Positions 47,116 through 55,627 of a stretch of 64,000 nucleotides of DNA are shown piece by piece (positions within the stretch are counted from its first letter, which is position 1; every line of letters begins with the position of its first letter). The stretch covers positions 806,001 through 870,000 of the forward strand of contig OZ241878.1 of assembly GCA_965203365.1 (NCBI GenBank), given 5' to 3'. The DNA is from VYFG01 sp965203365. GTDB lineage: Bacteria > Pseudomonadota > Gammaproteobacteria > Arenicellales > Poriferihabitantaceae. The notes under the pieces were generated by a model. It was not told the origin of the DNA. It saw only the letters and a program-made list of their open reading frames with translations, and ran no database searches. A program made the translations under genes and the position numbers.

Positions 47116-48474
47116 ATGACCGATCCACAAATTGCCATCTTGATGTTGGCTCTGTTCATTTTTATGGTTCTGCTGGGGTTTCCCATCGCCTTTACCCTTC
47201 TGGCCATGGGGCTGGCTTTTGGCTATTACGCCTACTATGACGAACTTCGTATGGATACGATTTTCGACAATCGAATTTTTGATCTCACCGTACAGAATAC
47301 CTTTTCCGTCATGTCCAATGACGTTCTGGTCGCTATCCCCCTGTTCCTCTTTATGGGCTATGTGGTTGAGCGGGCCAACATCGTCAACCGGCTTTTCTTT
47401 TCCCTGCAACTGGCGGCACGACATTTGCCAGGGTCCATGGCTGTGGCCGCCCTATTGACCTGTGCGATTTTCGCGACTGCCACCGGCATCATCGGTGCCG
47501 TGGTCACCCTGATGGGAATGCTCGCCTTTCCGGCCATGCTGAAGGCGGGTTACAACAACAGTTTCGCCTCCGGTGTCATTTGTGCGGGGGGCTGCCTCGG
47601 CATTCTGATACCACCCAGCATCATGCTGATTGTCTATGCGGCGATCGCTGAACTGTCTCCGTTACGTCTATATGCCGCGGCCATGTTTCCGGGGTTGATA
47701 TTGGCTGCATTTTACATGATCTATGTCACTGTCCGGGCGATTTTGAATCCTTCGCTGGCCCCGAAACCTCGCGAAGAAGACATACCATCGGCATCCATGA
47801 TCGTATTGCAGGTTTTGACATCTGTGGTCCCACTGGCCGTTTTGATTCTGGCGGTTCTGGGATGCATCTTGTTGGGTCTGGCCACCCCGGCCGAAGCCGC
47901 TGGGGTCGGTGCCATGGGGGGACTGGTTCTTGCCTTGGCTTATCGCTCTCTCACCTGGGAACGTCTGAAGGAATCTGTATTTCTCACTGCGAAGACCTCT
48001 GCAATGGTCTGTTGGCTTTTTGTCGGCTCCTGGACTTTCGCCTCTGTATTTTCCTATCTGGGCGGACATGCCTTGATTGAACACTGGATCCTCAGTTTGA
48101 GCCTGGGTACGGTAGGGTTCCTGATCCTTGCGCAAGTGGTGATCTTTCTTCTCGGTTGGCCGCTCGAATGGACCGAGATTCTGATTATCTTCGTTCCGAT
48201 TTTTCTGCCGATGCTCGATACATTCGGTGTGAATCCCTATATGTTTGCCATGCTGATCGCATTGAACCTGCAGACTTCCTTTTTGACCCCGCCCATGGCC
48301 ATGTCGGCGTACTATCTCAAGGGGGTCGCACCACCCCATATTCAACTCGTTGAGATATTTCGTGGCATTATGCCCTATCTCGGGATCGTGATTTTCACCA
48401 TGGTCCTGGTGTATCTCTTTCCGGGAATCGCTCTTTGGCTGCCTGATTACTTCTTCGGTGCGATACCATCCTGA
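47116..48474 (+). CDS. TRAP transporter large permease (DctM)
   Basis: Inner-membrane sodium-coupled transport subunit of 452 residues with about twelve membrane segments. GFPIAFTLLAMGLAFGYY, ATATGIIGAVVTLMGMLAFP, GGCLGILIPPSIMLIVYA and LATPAEAAGVGAMGG are the DctM ion-site and substrate-site motifs. It completes the TRAP transporter. The amidase gene follows after 26 bases on the same strand. Confidence 0.9.
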   Translation: MTDPQIAILMLALFIFMVLLGFPIAFTLLAMGLAFGYYAYYDELRMDTIFDNRIFDLTVQNTFSVMSNDVLVAIPLFLFMGYVVERANIVNRLFFSLQLAARHLPGSMAVAALLTCAIFATATGIIGAVVTLMGMLAFPAMLKAGYNNSFASGVICAGGCLGILIPPSIMLIVYAAIAELSPLRLYAAAMFPGLILAAFYMIYVTVRAILNPSLAPKPREEDIPSASMIVLQVLTSVVPLAVLILAVLGCILLGLATPAEAAGVGAMGGLVLALAYRSLTWERLKESVFLTAKTSAMVCWLFVGSWTFASVFSYLGGHALIEHWILSLSLGTVGFLILAQVVIFLLGWPLEWTEILIIFVPIFLPMLDTFGVNPYMFAMLIALNLQTSFLTPPMAMSAYYLKGVAPPHIQLVEIFRGIMPYLGIVIFTMVLVYLFPGIALWLPDYFFGAIPS

Positions 48475-48500
48475 TCCCTTCTGCGGACATTTGGAACTCC

Positions 48501-49862
48501 ATGTCGCTGCATTCACTCGGCCTGTGTCAGGCAGCAGAACTTCTGTCAACTGGCCACATCAGTGCCCGGGAACTGGCTGATCACTGTCTGGAGCGCATTG
48601 CCGAGTTCAATTCTACCATTCAGGCATGGGCTTGGTTCAACCCAGAGCATGTGGGTCGACAGGCTGACCGACTTGATGAGGAACGCCGGCGGGGTAAAGC
48701 CATCGGTCGATTGCATGGCATCCCTTTGGGGATCAAGGACATCATCGATACCGCACTGATCCCGACAGAGCATGGTTTTCCCCTGTTTGCCGGAAGAGTC
48801 CCTAATAAAAATGCGGTGATTGTGGATAAGTTGCAGCAGCAAGGATGCGTGATTATGGGTAAAACCGTTACTGCTGCATTGGCGACTTTCATGCCGGGCA
48901 AGACTGCCAATCCTCATAACATTGATCATACGCCGGGGGGGTCCAGTAGCGGCAGTGCGGCCGCAGTGGCTTCGTATATGGTCCCTGGCGCGGTCGGTAC
49001 ACAAACCAATGGCTCGGTGATTCGCCCCGCAGCCTTTTGTGGCGTCGTTGGTTTCAAGCCCAGCTATGGACTGATTTCCCGAACCGGCATTTTGCGCCAG
49101 TCACCATTTCTGGATCAGGTGGGTGTGTTTGCCCGCTGTGTCGAGGATGCAGCGCTGCTGGCCGAAGTGATGATGGGTACGGACCCAGAAGACCCCTCCA
49201 CGACTGGTCAAGGTGCGGTTCCCCCACTCCTCGAGATATGCCGGTCGGAGCCTCCATTGCCCCCACGATTCGCTTTTTTGCGGACCAATCGCTGGGACCG
49301 ACTGGAAAACAGTTCCAAGGCCGGGCTTGATCAAGTGGTGGACGCACTGGGGAGTCAAGTGACGGAAATTACCATGGGGCCATCTTTCGATACGGTCTGG
49401 AAAGCACTGGATATAGTCAATGCTGCCGAAATGGCGACTTGGTATGGAACCATACATCAGCAGGGTCGACAGTATTTCGAATCGGCAGTCGATGACATGA
49501 TCGCACGGGGCAAGGGTATTGCCGCATGTGACTACATCAATGCCATGGCTTCACGGGCCCTTCTGAACCGTGTATTGGATGAATATTTCGAGAATTACGA
49601 TGCCATTCTCACCCCTGCCGCATTGGGTGAGGCTCCTCGGGGATTACAGACCACCGGGGATCCCATATTTTCCACTCCCTGGACATTTTGCGGAGTGCCG
49701 GCATTGACCCTGCCTCTGTTACAGGGTGAAACCGGGCTACCAGTTGGCGTACAGTTGGTAGGGCAACGGATAGATGATGCCCGGCTACTCCGCACGGGGA
49801 GATGGTTAGAGCGAACCTTGAACAGTGAAGATTGCAACACCGCCACACACCCCTCATACTAA
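48501..49862 (+). CDS. Amidase-signature family hydrolase
   Basis: Amidase of 453 residues with the Ser-cisSer-Lys triad: K79 (GIPLGIKDIID), cis-Ser in PGGSSSGSAAA near 149 and nucleophile S172 (GTQTNGSVIRPA). GTQT in place of GTDT is common in non-GatA amidases. It is not part of a GatCAB set. It probably hydrolyses an amide that is imported by the TRAP system to the matching acid and ammonia. That link is inferred only from the operon. Confidence 0.82.
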   Translation: MSLHSLGLCQAAELLSTGHISARELADHCLERIAEFNSTIQAWAWFNPEHVGRQADRLDEERRRGKAIGRLHGIPLGIKDIIDTALIPTEHGFPLFAGRVPNKNAVIVDKLQQQGCVIMGKTVTAALATFMPGKTANPHNIDHTPGGSSSGSAAAVASYMVPGAVGTQTNGSVIRPAAFCGVVGFKPSYGLISRTGILRQSPFLDQVGVFARCVEDAALLAEVMMGTDPEDPSTTGQGAVPPLLEICRSEPPLPPRFAFLRTNRWDRLENSSKAGLDQVVDALGSQVTEITMGPSFDTVWKALDIVNAAEMATWYGTIHQQGRQYFESAVDDMIARGKGIAACDYINAMASRALLNRVLDEYFENYDAILTPAALGEAPRGLQTTGDPIFSTPWTFCGVPALTLPLLQGETGLPVGVQLVGQRIDDARLLRTGRWLERTLNSEDCNTATHPSY

Positions 49863-49902
49863 CGGTTCGATTATTGTCAGACACAAGCCGTTTGAGATTG
49901 TC

Positions 49903-50076
49903 ATGAAAAACGAAGTCATCGCCGGATTGATCGGCATGCTCCTGCTGAGTGCTTTTCTTTTAGGGCTGGCGAACTCCATTGGAAAAACCCCTTTCTGGGT
50001 GATCGTGACCTTGGTCTTGGCGGGTGCCTGGACTGCATGGTTTCAGGATGCCGTGATAAATCCAGAAGCGGAGTAA
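49903..50076 (+). CDS. Small two-helix membrane protein
   Basis: Frame of 57 residues beginning MKNEVIAGLIGMLLLSAFLL with two hydrophobic segments (about 5-22 and 32-49) and a short acidic tail. The inner ATG is chosen because the 26 residues before it overlap the end of the amidase gene and are not hydrophobic. Function unknown. It is encoded 40 bases after the amidase and may be in its operon. Confidence 0.45.
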   Translation: MKNEVIAGLIGMLLLSAFLLGLANSIGKTPFWVIVTLVLAGAWTAWFQDAVINPEAE

Positions 50077-50115
50077 TCGGAAAATCCCTCTGTCCCAAGT
50101 GGTTGGGTACAGCCG

Positions 50116-51093
50116 TTAGACCACTCGGTCTGTAGGTTCTTTTCCGGCAAAGTAGGCGTTCAGGTTGTCCAGCACCCGGAAACCCATCGCATTCCGAGTC
50201 TCAACCGTGGCACTGCCCAGATGTGGTAGCACAAATACATTCGGCAGGCTACGGTATGCTGGATGTATGCCTGTAGGCTCATCGTTGAAGACATCCAGTC
50301 CGGCAGCTTTCACTTGACCCGTCTTCAGTGCAGTCACCAAGGCATCGTCATCCACCACAGCCCCACGGGCAGTGTTTACGACAATGGCACCTTCTGGCAA
50401 CTGTCCAAGTCGGGTCGCATTCAACAGTCCGTGGGACCCTGGATTGTTCGGACAGTGCAATGTCAGAACATCACTGACTGAAAGCAACTCTTCCAGTGAC
50501 GGGTGATAAATTGCCCCCTGATCTACTTCTGCAGGCAATCGTCGACGATTGTGATAATGAATGACCATATCAAATCCTCGGGCTCTGCGAGCCATTACTT
50601 GACCGACACGCCCCATACCCACTACGCCCAGACGCTTGCCGGTGACTTGGCTACCGAGCATAAAGGTCGGACTCCAGTCATGCCATTCGTCCCGCCGCAC
50701 CATCTCAAACCCTTCCCCAGCTCTCCTCGCGGCACCCAACATGCAAAGCATGGCAATTTCTGCCGTGGCATCGGAAAGCACATCCGGGGTGTTGGTGACC
50801 ACGATCCCTTTGTTACGGGCAGCGTCCAGGTCACAGTGATCGACTCCAACAGAGAAATTTGCGATGATCTTAATGCTGTCTGGAAGTCGATCAATAATTT
50901 GTTGATTAAATTGCTCCGTGTGACAAGCGACAATGGCATTCATCCCATTTGCCCATTCCACCAGCGCATCCGCATCAAGCAATCGATCATCGGGATTGAG
51001 CCTGCTGTCGTAATCCTGATCTATCTGATCCTCCACGGCTCGAGGCAATCTACGCGTGACCAGAATCGATGGACGAGGTTTCTTGTGGTTCAT
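50116..51093 (-). CDS. D-2-hydroxyacid dehydrogenase (glyoxylate/hydroxypyruvate reductase-like)
   Basis: NAD(P)-dependent dehydrogenase of 325 residues. The Rossmann motif is GVVGMGRVGQVMA, the substrate loop NFSVGVDHCDLDAA, and the catalytic Arg, Glu and His lie in VVNTARGAVVDDDAL, DVFNDEP and LPHLGSA. HNRRR after the second beta strand favours NADP. It would reduce glyoxylate or hydroxypyruvate, complementing GlcDEF. It is convergent with the TRAP-amidase genes. Confidence 0.88.
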   Translation of the reverse strand: MNHKKPRPSILVTRRLPRAVEDQIDQDYDSRLNPDDRLLDADALVEWANGMNAIVACHTEQFNQQIIDRLPDSIKIIANFSVGVDHCDLDAARNKGIVVTNTPDVLSDATAEIAMLCMLGAARRAGEGFEMVRRDEWHDWSPTFMLGSQVTGKRLGVVGMGRVGQVMARRARGFDMVIHYHNRRRLPAEVDQGAIYHPSLEELLSVSDVLTLHCPNNPGSHGLLNATRLGQLPEGAIVVNTARGAVVDDDALVTALKTGQVKAAGLDVFNDEPTGIHPAYRSLPNVFVLPHLGSATVETRNAMGFRVLDNLNAYFAGKEPTDRVV

Positions 51094-51900
51094 GCAGACA
51101 ATCTGATGAAAAGTTGTCGTGGTATTGGTTGCGGCGTATTCGGGTGAGACCAGAAGTTTTGTTTTTCAAAGCTCCGATTGTGGTTGGTGGGTCGTAATTA
51201 TTGTCGTTTCGATCCAGTATTGTCAGTGAAAAAATAGATTCGAGGCTATTTCGGTTTGAGTGACCACGGACATACTTTAGAAGAAGCGGTGTTGAAAGCC
51301 AAGCTGGTGCAACTACCCAAAGCCTCTTCGAAATCAAGAAAAAGGCATGGCAGACATCAGGAAAGTGTAATTTGATTGCAAGCCTTCGGGTGAGGTGTCT
51401 CGTTTATACTACAATGGTCCTGCCGCTTGGTACACCATGGGCGACCTGCTATCTGCACCGTCGGGAAACTGAGGCTTGGCTTCATCGTAAGTACTGCGTG
51501 TGATTTGCTACCCAAAGTATCACTTTGGAATCGATATGGATGATTTTTTCACTTCACATCAAATGATGAATCGGCAGGTACGAACTGAACGACCCCTTAC
51601 GCTCGGTCATCGTTGACAGTGAACCGGGATGGCCGGCAGGGGGTGCGACCGCGCACCCCCTGGATACTGGGATGGCGATGCTGGTTGTTGTCGGGCATTG
51701 ATCCGGATTGGGGCGAGTGGAACGACATGAACGCCGTGCTCAGCATGGGGGCGCCACGAGCGCCGGGGGTCGCCTGATCCTGGGAACGTCTCCCCTCGGG
51801 AACACATCCGTCTCTTCCCATTGAGATGCGGGATGTGATGTTTCTGATGTTCATTGTCCTCGCGCCCATCGTGGAGGCATTCCGATCAGGCCAACAGACC
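51094..51900. other. Gene-poor left edge of the island
   Basis: About 800 bases. The 51.1-51.6 kb part is AT-rich with no recognisable gene. From 51.6 kb the base composition turns GC-rich. The minus-strand frame at 51597-51971 continues past the end of the NHLP export fragment in another frame but shows no export-protein homology. Confidence 0.4.
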
Positions 51901-52086
51901 CTAGAACAGCAGACCGTAGGCCAGCAACGCGAGACAAAGAAACAAAAGGGCCGTCCGAAAAATCCGCTCATGGGGCGCCGTCACGCACAGCGGCGTGTCA
52001 AACGCTTCCGGCTGCGCTTGGTACAAGAGGGCATCTCTTCGATAGATGCTCCGGCCAGACACCACCAGACGACGAGGCACCGACAT
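51901..52086 (-). pseudogene. Truncated NHLP-system HlyD-like export protein (N-terminus only)
   Basis: A 61-codon frame reads MSVPRRLVVSGRSIYRRDAL, then PEAFDTPLCVTAPHERI and LLFLCLALLAYGLLF. It matches the start of NHLM/NHLP bacteriocin secretion proteins: an Arg-rich lead, the Asp-Pro-Leu-x-Val-Thr-x-Pro box and the single membrane anchor. The frame ends at TAG right after the anchor, where the periplasmic domain should begin. A related in-frame GGTCTG repeat follows the stop. The gene lies about 216 bases downstream of the RiPP precursor, the expected order. Peptidase-ABC exporters are absent. Confidence 0.6.
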
Positions 52087-52302
52087 ATCACCCGTCGGTC
52101 CACACCGGGGGGTGATTCGAGGGGCTACTCACTCGGTTTTTCGTGCCGCCCTCCCTGACAGCGACGCGGGGCAGTCGGTGAATGAAAGCACACGAAGCCA
52201 ACACGCATTGCAGTTGCCTGGGCCGCTCCACTGATCAGTATTCAAGAGGGCCCGCTTCAGGATCAATATGAAGGGGTGACCGTATTAAACTTGCTATATT
52301 CA

Positions 52303-52581
52303 CTACCATGCGTAATTGTCACCTTTGTCTGTATAAGTCCCGCTCCCCCCGGCGGCGTCACGCATTGCCTCGTCCGAAATCTGCCCGCCCGCTGGCGGCA
52401 GGACGATATGAAAGTCGGTCGCACTCTCCTCGTGGACATTCACATTGAACGTCTCGGGAATGGTCAGGCCGGTGGCCTCCTTGATCGCGTCCCGCGGATC
52501 GGCCAGCAGCCTAGCCCGGAATGCGGCGTCCTCATCGGCCTTGGCCTTGAGTTGAGCCTCGATTTCAATCGCCGTGTTCAT
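52303..52581 (-). CDS. NHLP-leader RiPP precursor peptide
   Basis: Precursor of 92 residues. The leader (about 1-79) is nitrile-hydratase-like: EAQLKAKADEDAAFRARLLA then DPRDAIKEATG, a VNVHEES...FHIVLPP stretch and an acidic SDEAMRDAAGG end. Cleavage after GG would release a 13-residue core, SGTYTDKGDNYAW. The core has no Cys, one Ser, two Thr and a terminal Trp, so azole, lanthionine or macrolactam chemistry cannot be told apart. GAGGAGG just before the ATG is a strong ribosome-binding site. A G17-spaced promoter lies 59-90 bases upstream. No modification enzyme was found. Confidence 0.75.
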   Translation of the reverse strand: MNTAIEIEAQLKAKADEDAAFRARLLADPRDAIKEATGLTIPETFNVNVHEESATDFHIVLPPAGGQISDEAMRDAAGGSGTYTDKGDNYAW

Positions 52582-52639
52582 AACCCCCTCCTCTCGTTAT
52601 CATCAATCGATTAGGAACCGCCAGGATTCTGTGCGTTCC

Positions 52640-52671
52640 ATTCTACCCCCCCCCCCCCCCCCTCCTGTCAA
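52640..52671 (-). promoter_or_regulatory. Candidate phase-variable promoter of the RiPP precursor
   Basis: On the minus strand a consensus -35, TTGACA, is followed by GGA, a run of 17 G, and a -10 TAGAAT (5 of 6). The spacer is 20 bases, three above the optimum of 17. Loss of three G by strand slippage would give an ideal promoter. The tract is at 52646-52662. The expected start point is about 50 bases before the precursor ATG. Confidence 0.55.
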
Positions 52672-52678
52672 GCCTCAG

Positions 52679-52933
52679 GACCATTCTGTTTTCGACTTCG
52701 AGGGGGGGGGGGCGAAAGGGTGAAGGGCGTCTCGGAAGCGTCCCGGGCGGTCTGCCCGGGGTCTGCGGGATCGGCCAAACGATCCCGTGGCGCCGCTCAG
52801 CGGCACCTCGTGGCGAGGTCAGGGTCGACGGATCAGGGGCTCGGTGGGATCCCGACCGCGTCGAGGGCTCTGATGAGCATTCATGTCCAGGGTTGAGGCG
52901 GCGTTGCCTGGTCTCGGAGCAATCCCGGAGGCC
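52679..52933 (-). repeat. Long inverted repeat, left arm
   Basis: 255 bases that are the reverse complement of 53794-54047, with one difference seen, a G11 versus C10 homopolymer. It starts 8 bases from the -35 of the RiPP promoter. The two arms flank about 860 bases. Confidence 0.85.
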
Positions 52934-53502
52934 AGACCGGTACCACCCTGCCCTGGGGACCGGCATGGCAATTCGCCTTTTCAGGCCCCCAGAGACTGAA
53001 ACGGCCCGCAGTGACAGATCCGGTGGAGCGGGTGGACGGGAAGCTGTCCACACGGTCGGCAGGCGGCCTGTTGGCCCGCCGGGCCCGTCCACCAATCCAC
53101 CGGGTCCTCCCGGGTGGCCACGTCGTCACACCAGGCACCACCAACCCCCCCTGCCAATCATCCAGTCATGTCATCATGTCGTCCGATCAGAACCCGCCAG
53201 GGCTTCACCGCCGGGCTCTCGTAGTCAGCCGGCCACCAGCCCCATCCCCCCAGTCCACCGGAGGAACCGGCTTCACGGGGGCAGGCGGCACAGATCCGGG
53301 CGGAACGCGGCTCACGGACGGCCCATGTCAACGCAGGGCACCCCACTCTTATCCGGCTCGGAAGCGGATCGACGATCCGATTCACGACCCCCAGGCCTCA
53401 TTCTGAGCACACCGCGTTCCCGGGGGATGGGACCTATCCACTCATCCCACTTAACCCCGCCCTCTTTCCCCCCTGATTGTCATCGTCAATCCCCTCGTTT
53501 GA
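52934..53502. other. GC-rich spacer between the inverted repeats
   Basis: Open frames run on several strands only because GC content is high. No family was recognised. A minus-strand stretch reading ADYESPAVKPWRVLIGRHDD is less random than its surroundings but has no known match. Confidence 0.35.
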
Positions 53503-53844
53503 TCAATCGTTGAGTTCACGTTCGTTCCCCGCTGGCATCGCCTCATCGCCCATCCCATCGGCCGTCAACCGCTGCTGGCCCTGCCAGAGCGCCTGCGTCC
53601 CGGGCATCGACTGACGTTGGGACGGATAACCTCCCGCCTGCCCGGCGGTCAGGACCCCCCAGGGCTGAATCGTCATCGTGTCGGGAGGACCGCGCGAGCC
53701 GGGCAGGCGCCGTGGTCGGGCGCGGGCCAGCCACCCCCGGTGTTCCGACGGGGGCACCTGGCGCCCCGCCAGATCGTCCGGTCGCTCGCGTCGGGCCTCC
53801 GGGATTGCTCCGAGACCAGGCAACGCCGCCTCAACCCTGGACAT
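53503..53844 (-). pseudogene. Decayed relative of the remnant at 34781-35278
   Basis: The frame reads RRERPDDLAGRQVPPSEHRG then LARARPRRLPG and TIQPWGVL. The first block matches RERPDDLASRHIPLSEH at 34.8-35.3 kb at both protein and DNA level. The piece begins inside the right inverted-repeat arm. Function unknown; it is probably part of a repeated mobile or phage-derived gene. Confidence 0.4.
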
Positions 53845-54047
53845 GAATGCTCATCAGAGCCCTCGACGCGGTCGGGATCCCACCGAGCCCCTGATCCGTC
53901 GACCCTGACCTCGCCACGAGGTGCCGCTGAGCGGCGCCACGGGATCGTTTGGCCGATCCCGCAGACCCCGGGCAGACCGCCCGGGACGCTTCCGAGACGC
54001 CCTTCACCCTTTCGCCCCCCCCCCTCGAAGTCGAAAACAGAATGGTC
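53794..54047 (+). repeat. Long inverted repeat, right arm
   Basis: 254 bases complementary to 52679-52933. The near-identity implies recent duplication or ongoing gene conversion. Recombination between the arms would invert the 860 bases between them. Confidence 0.85.
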
Positions 54048-54565
54048 AGCAATTCCCGCTAAATCTGGGAAGCCAGCCAATCCGGGGGGGGTCAGGGGAC
54101 TCTGAAACAATCTGTTCACAGACGGTTCATTGAACAGCGGTCTGATCTGGCGATGTTCTCTCTATCGCAGGATGCATCCTGTCCCGGAACGGGTTTCGCC
54201 AACCTCTCAGCGCCCCGGGTTGGCTCCGGCTGGTCCGGGAGGGTTTCGATCGCCTCCCAGACCCCATCGCCCCCCGTGGCCTGGGCCTGACGGACGGCCT
54301 GAGGTCGGCCCTGGCGAGGTTCCGCCTGCCATCCCCGTCGCGGCTGGGCTTCGAACCCGACGCCCGGGACGAGAACCCGATTCGGTCGCCCCTCAGCAAC
54401 GGGTATGGGGGGGGGATTCGGGCGCCGTCGGAGTCGGCCCGGCGTGAGCGGCTGGACCCGGGGGACCCGCGGTCGGTTCGTCGCGCCTTTAAGCCGGTCG
54501 TCGCCGCGGGGCAGCGAGGCCAGGGCTGGGGGGGCTTCCCTTGGCAGGGCGACCCGCTGCGGTCG
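54048..54565. other. GC-rich stretch without a recognised gene
   Basis: High GC, long overlapping frames on both strands and no motif. It may hold the lost N-terminal part of the transposase that follows. Confidence 0.35.
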
Positions 54566-55351
54566 GTGGACGGGACGGGATGGTGCTCATCGAAGCCGGG
54601 GCCCGGTGATCCGGGCGGTGAGCCGCCTCACCGCGATGGCCGCGCGACCGGGGATCCCCCGAGGCGGGGGGCGGTGGGGGGGCACCCGGCCCCCCGGGAG
54701 GGATGGCCGCTGGCACCGGAGCCGATCCGGTGGGCGGACGGGTCGCGCCAGCACGAGGGCGAGCGAGCGGCCGCCCAGCGGCGGCGGGAGGGGCGGCGGG
54801 CGCCTCCGCATCGGAAACGGCGGGTGGGGGAAGACGCGCTGGCCTCGAATGGTCCGTCCATCCGGGGGCTGGAGGAACGGGACAGGCGGTCTGTGCTGGG
54901 GGGGAAGCCAGGGGACCCTGGGGAAGGGTGTCGCTGGGTCGATGCCACCGCAGCGACCCGCCCCGTGGAGAGGACCCGGGGCGGCCATCTGTTCCGCTGC
55001 CGGTGCCTCAACGGGGGGCCGCTGAAGGACGCGAATGTCGATGGGGAGGGGAACGGCCTGGAATGCTGGGAAACCCGTCCAGCCGGTCGGACGGGGCCCT
55101 TCTCCTGGGTCACGGATCGGGCAGTCACGGCCGCCCATGCGGATCCCCTGAGGCGGGCGGGACGAGTCCGCGGGCGGATTGAGAACGAACCCTTCAACCC
55201 CCTGAAGAACCCAGGGGATGGCTGGGTACCCCCCTTCGGTCACGGCCAGCCCCCGCGGGTGGAGACCGTGGCGCGGCTTGTTCGGGGGGTTCCCCCTCCC
55301 GGACGGGGAGACGGGGTCCCAGGCCATCGTGTTCGGGCACCGCCCGCCTGA
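54566..55351 (+). pseudogene. Degenerate DDE transposase
   Basis: The second half of the frame follows a DDE transposase of a large unclassified IS group: LEERDRRSVLGGKPGDP, RCLNGGPLKDANVD, SWVTDRAVTAAHADPLRRAG, then RIENEPFNPLKN and FGHG. The usual RWKIENE block is RGRIENE here, and the N-terminal domain is not recognisable in any frame. It ends in extremely GC-rich sequence. The gene is considered decayed and is the likely source of the island's odd composition. Confidence 0.55.
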
Positions 55352-55627
55352 TGGGGAGCCCTTCGACCCGGCCTGACTTGATGCCGTGACCGAGTGGGAG
55401 ATCGGCCGGTTCTTCAGGAAAACCAGGGTCCATCATCGATCCGGCCGCCCGCCGGAGGGGCCGTCCTGTCCGCAGATTTCCCCCGCGGGCGTGGGCGCCC
55501 AGACATCCCGCCGAATCCGTAGGGGGATATCCTTAGCGGGAATTGCTGCTCCGAAGTGGAATGGGGGATTTTTTAACAGGCACTCAGTTAGAATTCCAGT
55601 ATTCGTCACTTGTGAGACCCACCGTTC
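55352..55627. other. Right edge of the island, metY upstream region
   Basis: GC content falls back to normal near 55.53 kb. CTCCGAAGTGGAATGGGGG at 55549-55567 resembles motifs at 17.15 and 27.32 kb and may be an old element end. No promoter for metY is clear. Confidence 0.35.

Noticed and set aside
51597..51971. Minus-strand frame as continuation of the NHLP export protein
   Set aside because: It is in another frame and lacks the biotinyl-lipoyl-like or coiled-coil regions expected after the anchor.
54405..55327. Several long frames on both strands
   Set aside because: High GC removes stop codons. Only one frame shows family motifs, and those are of a decayed transposase.
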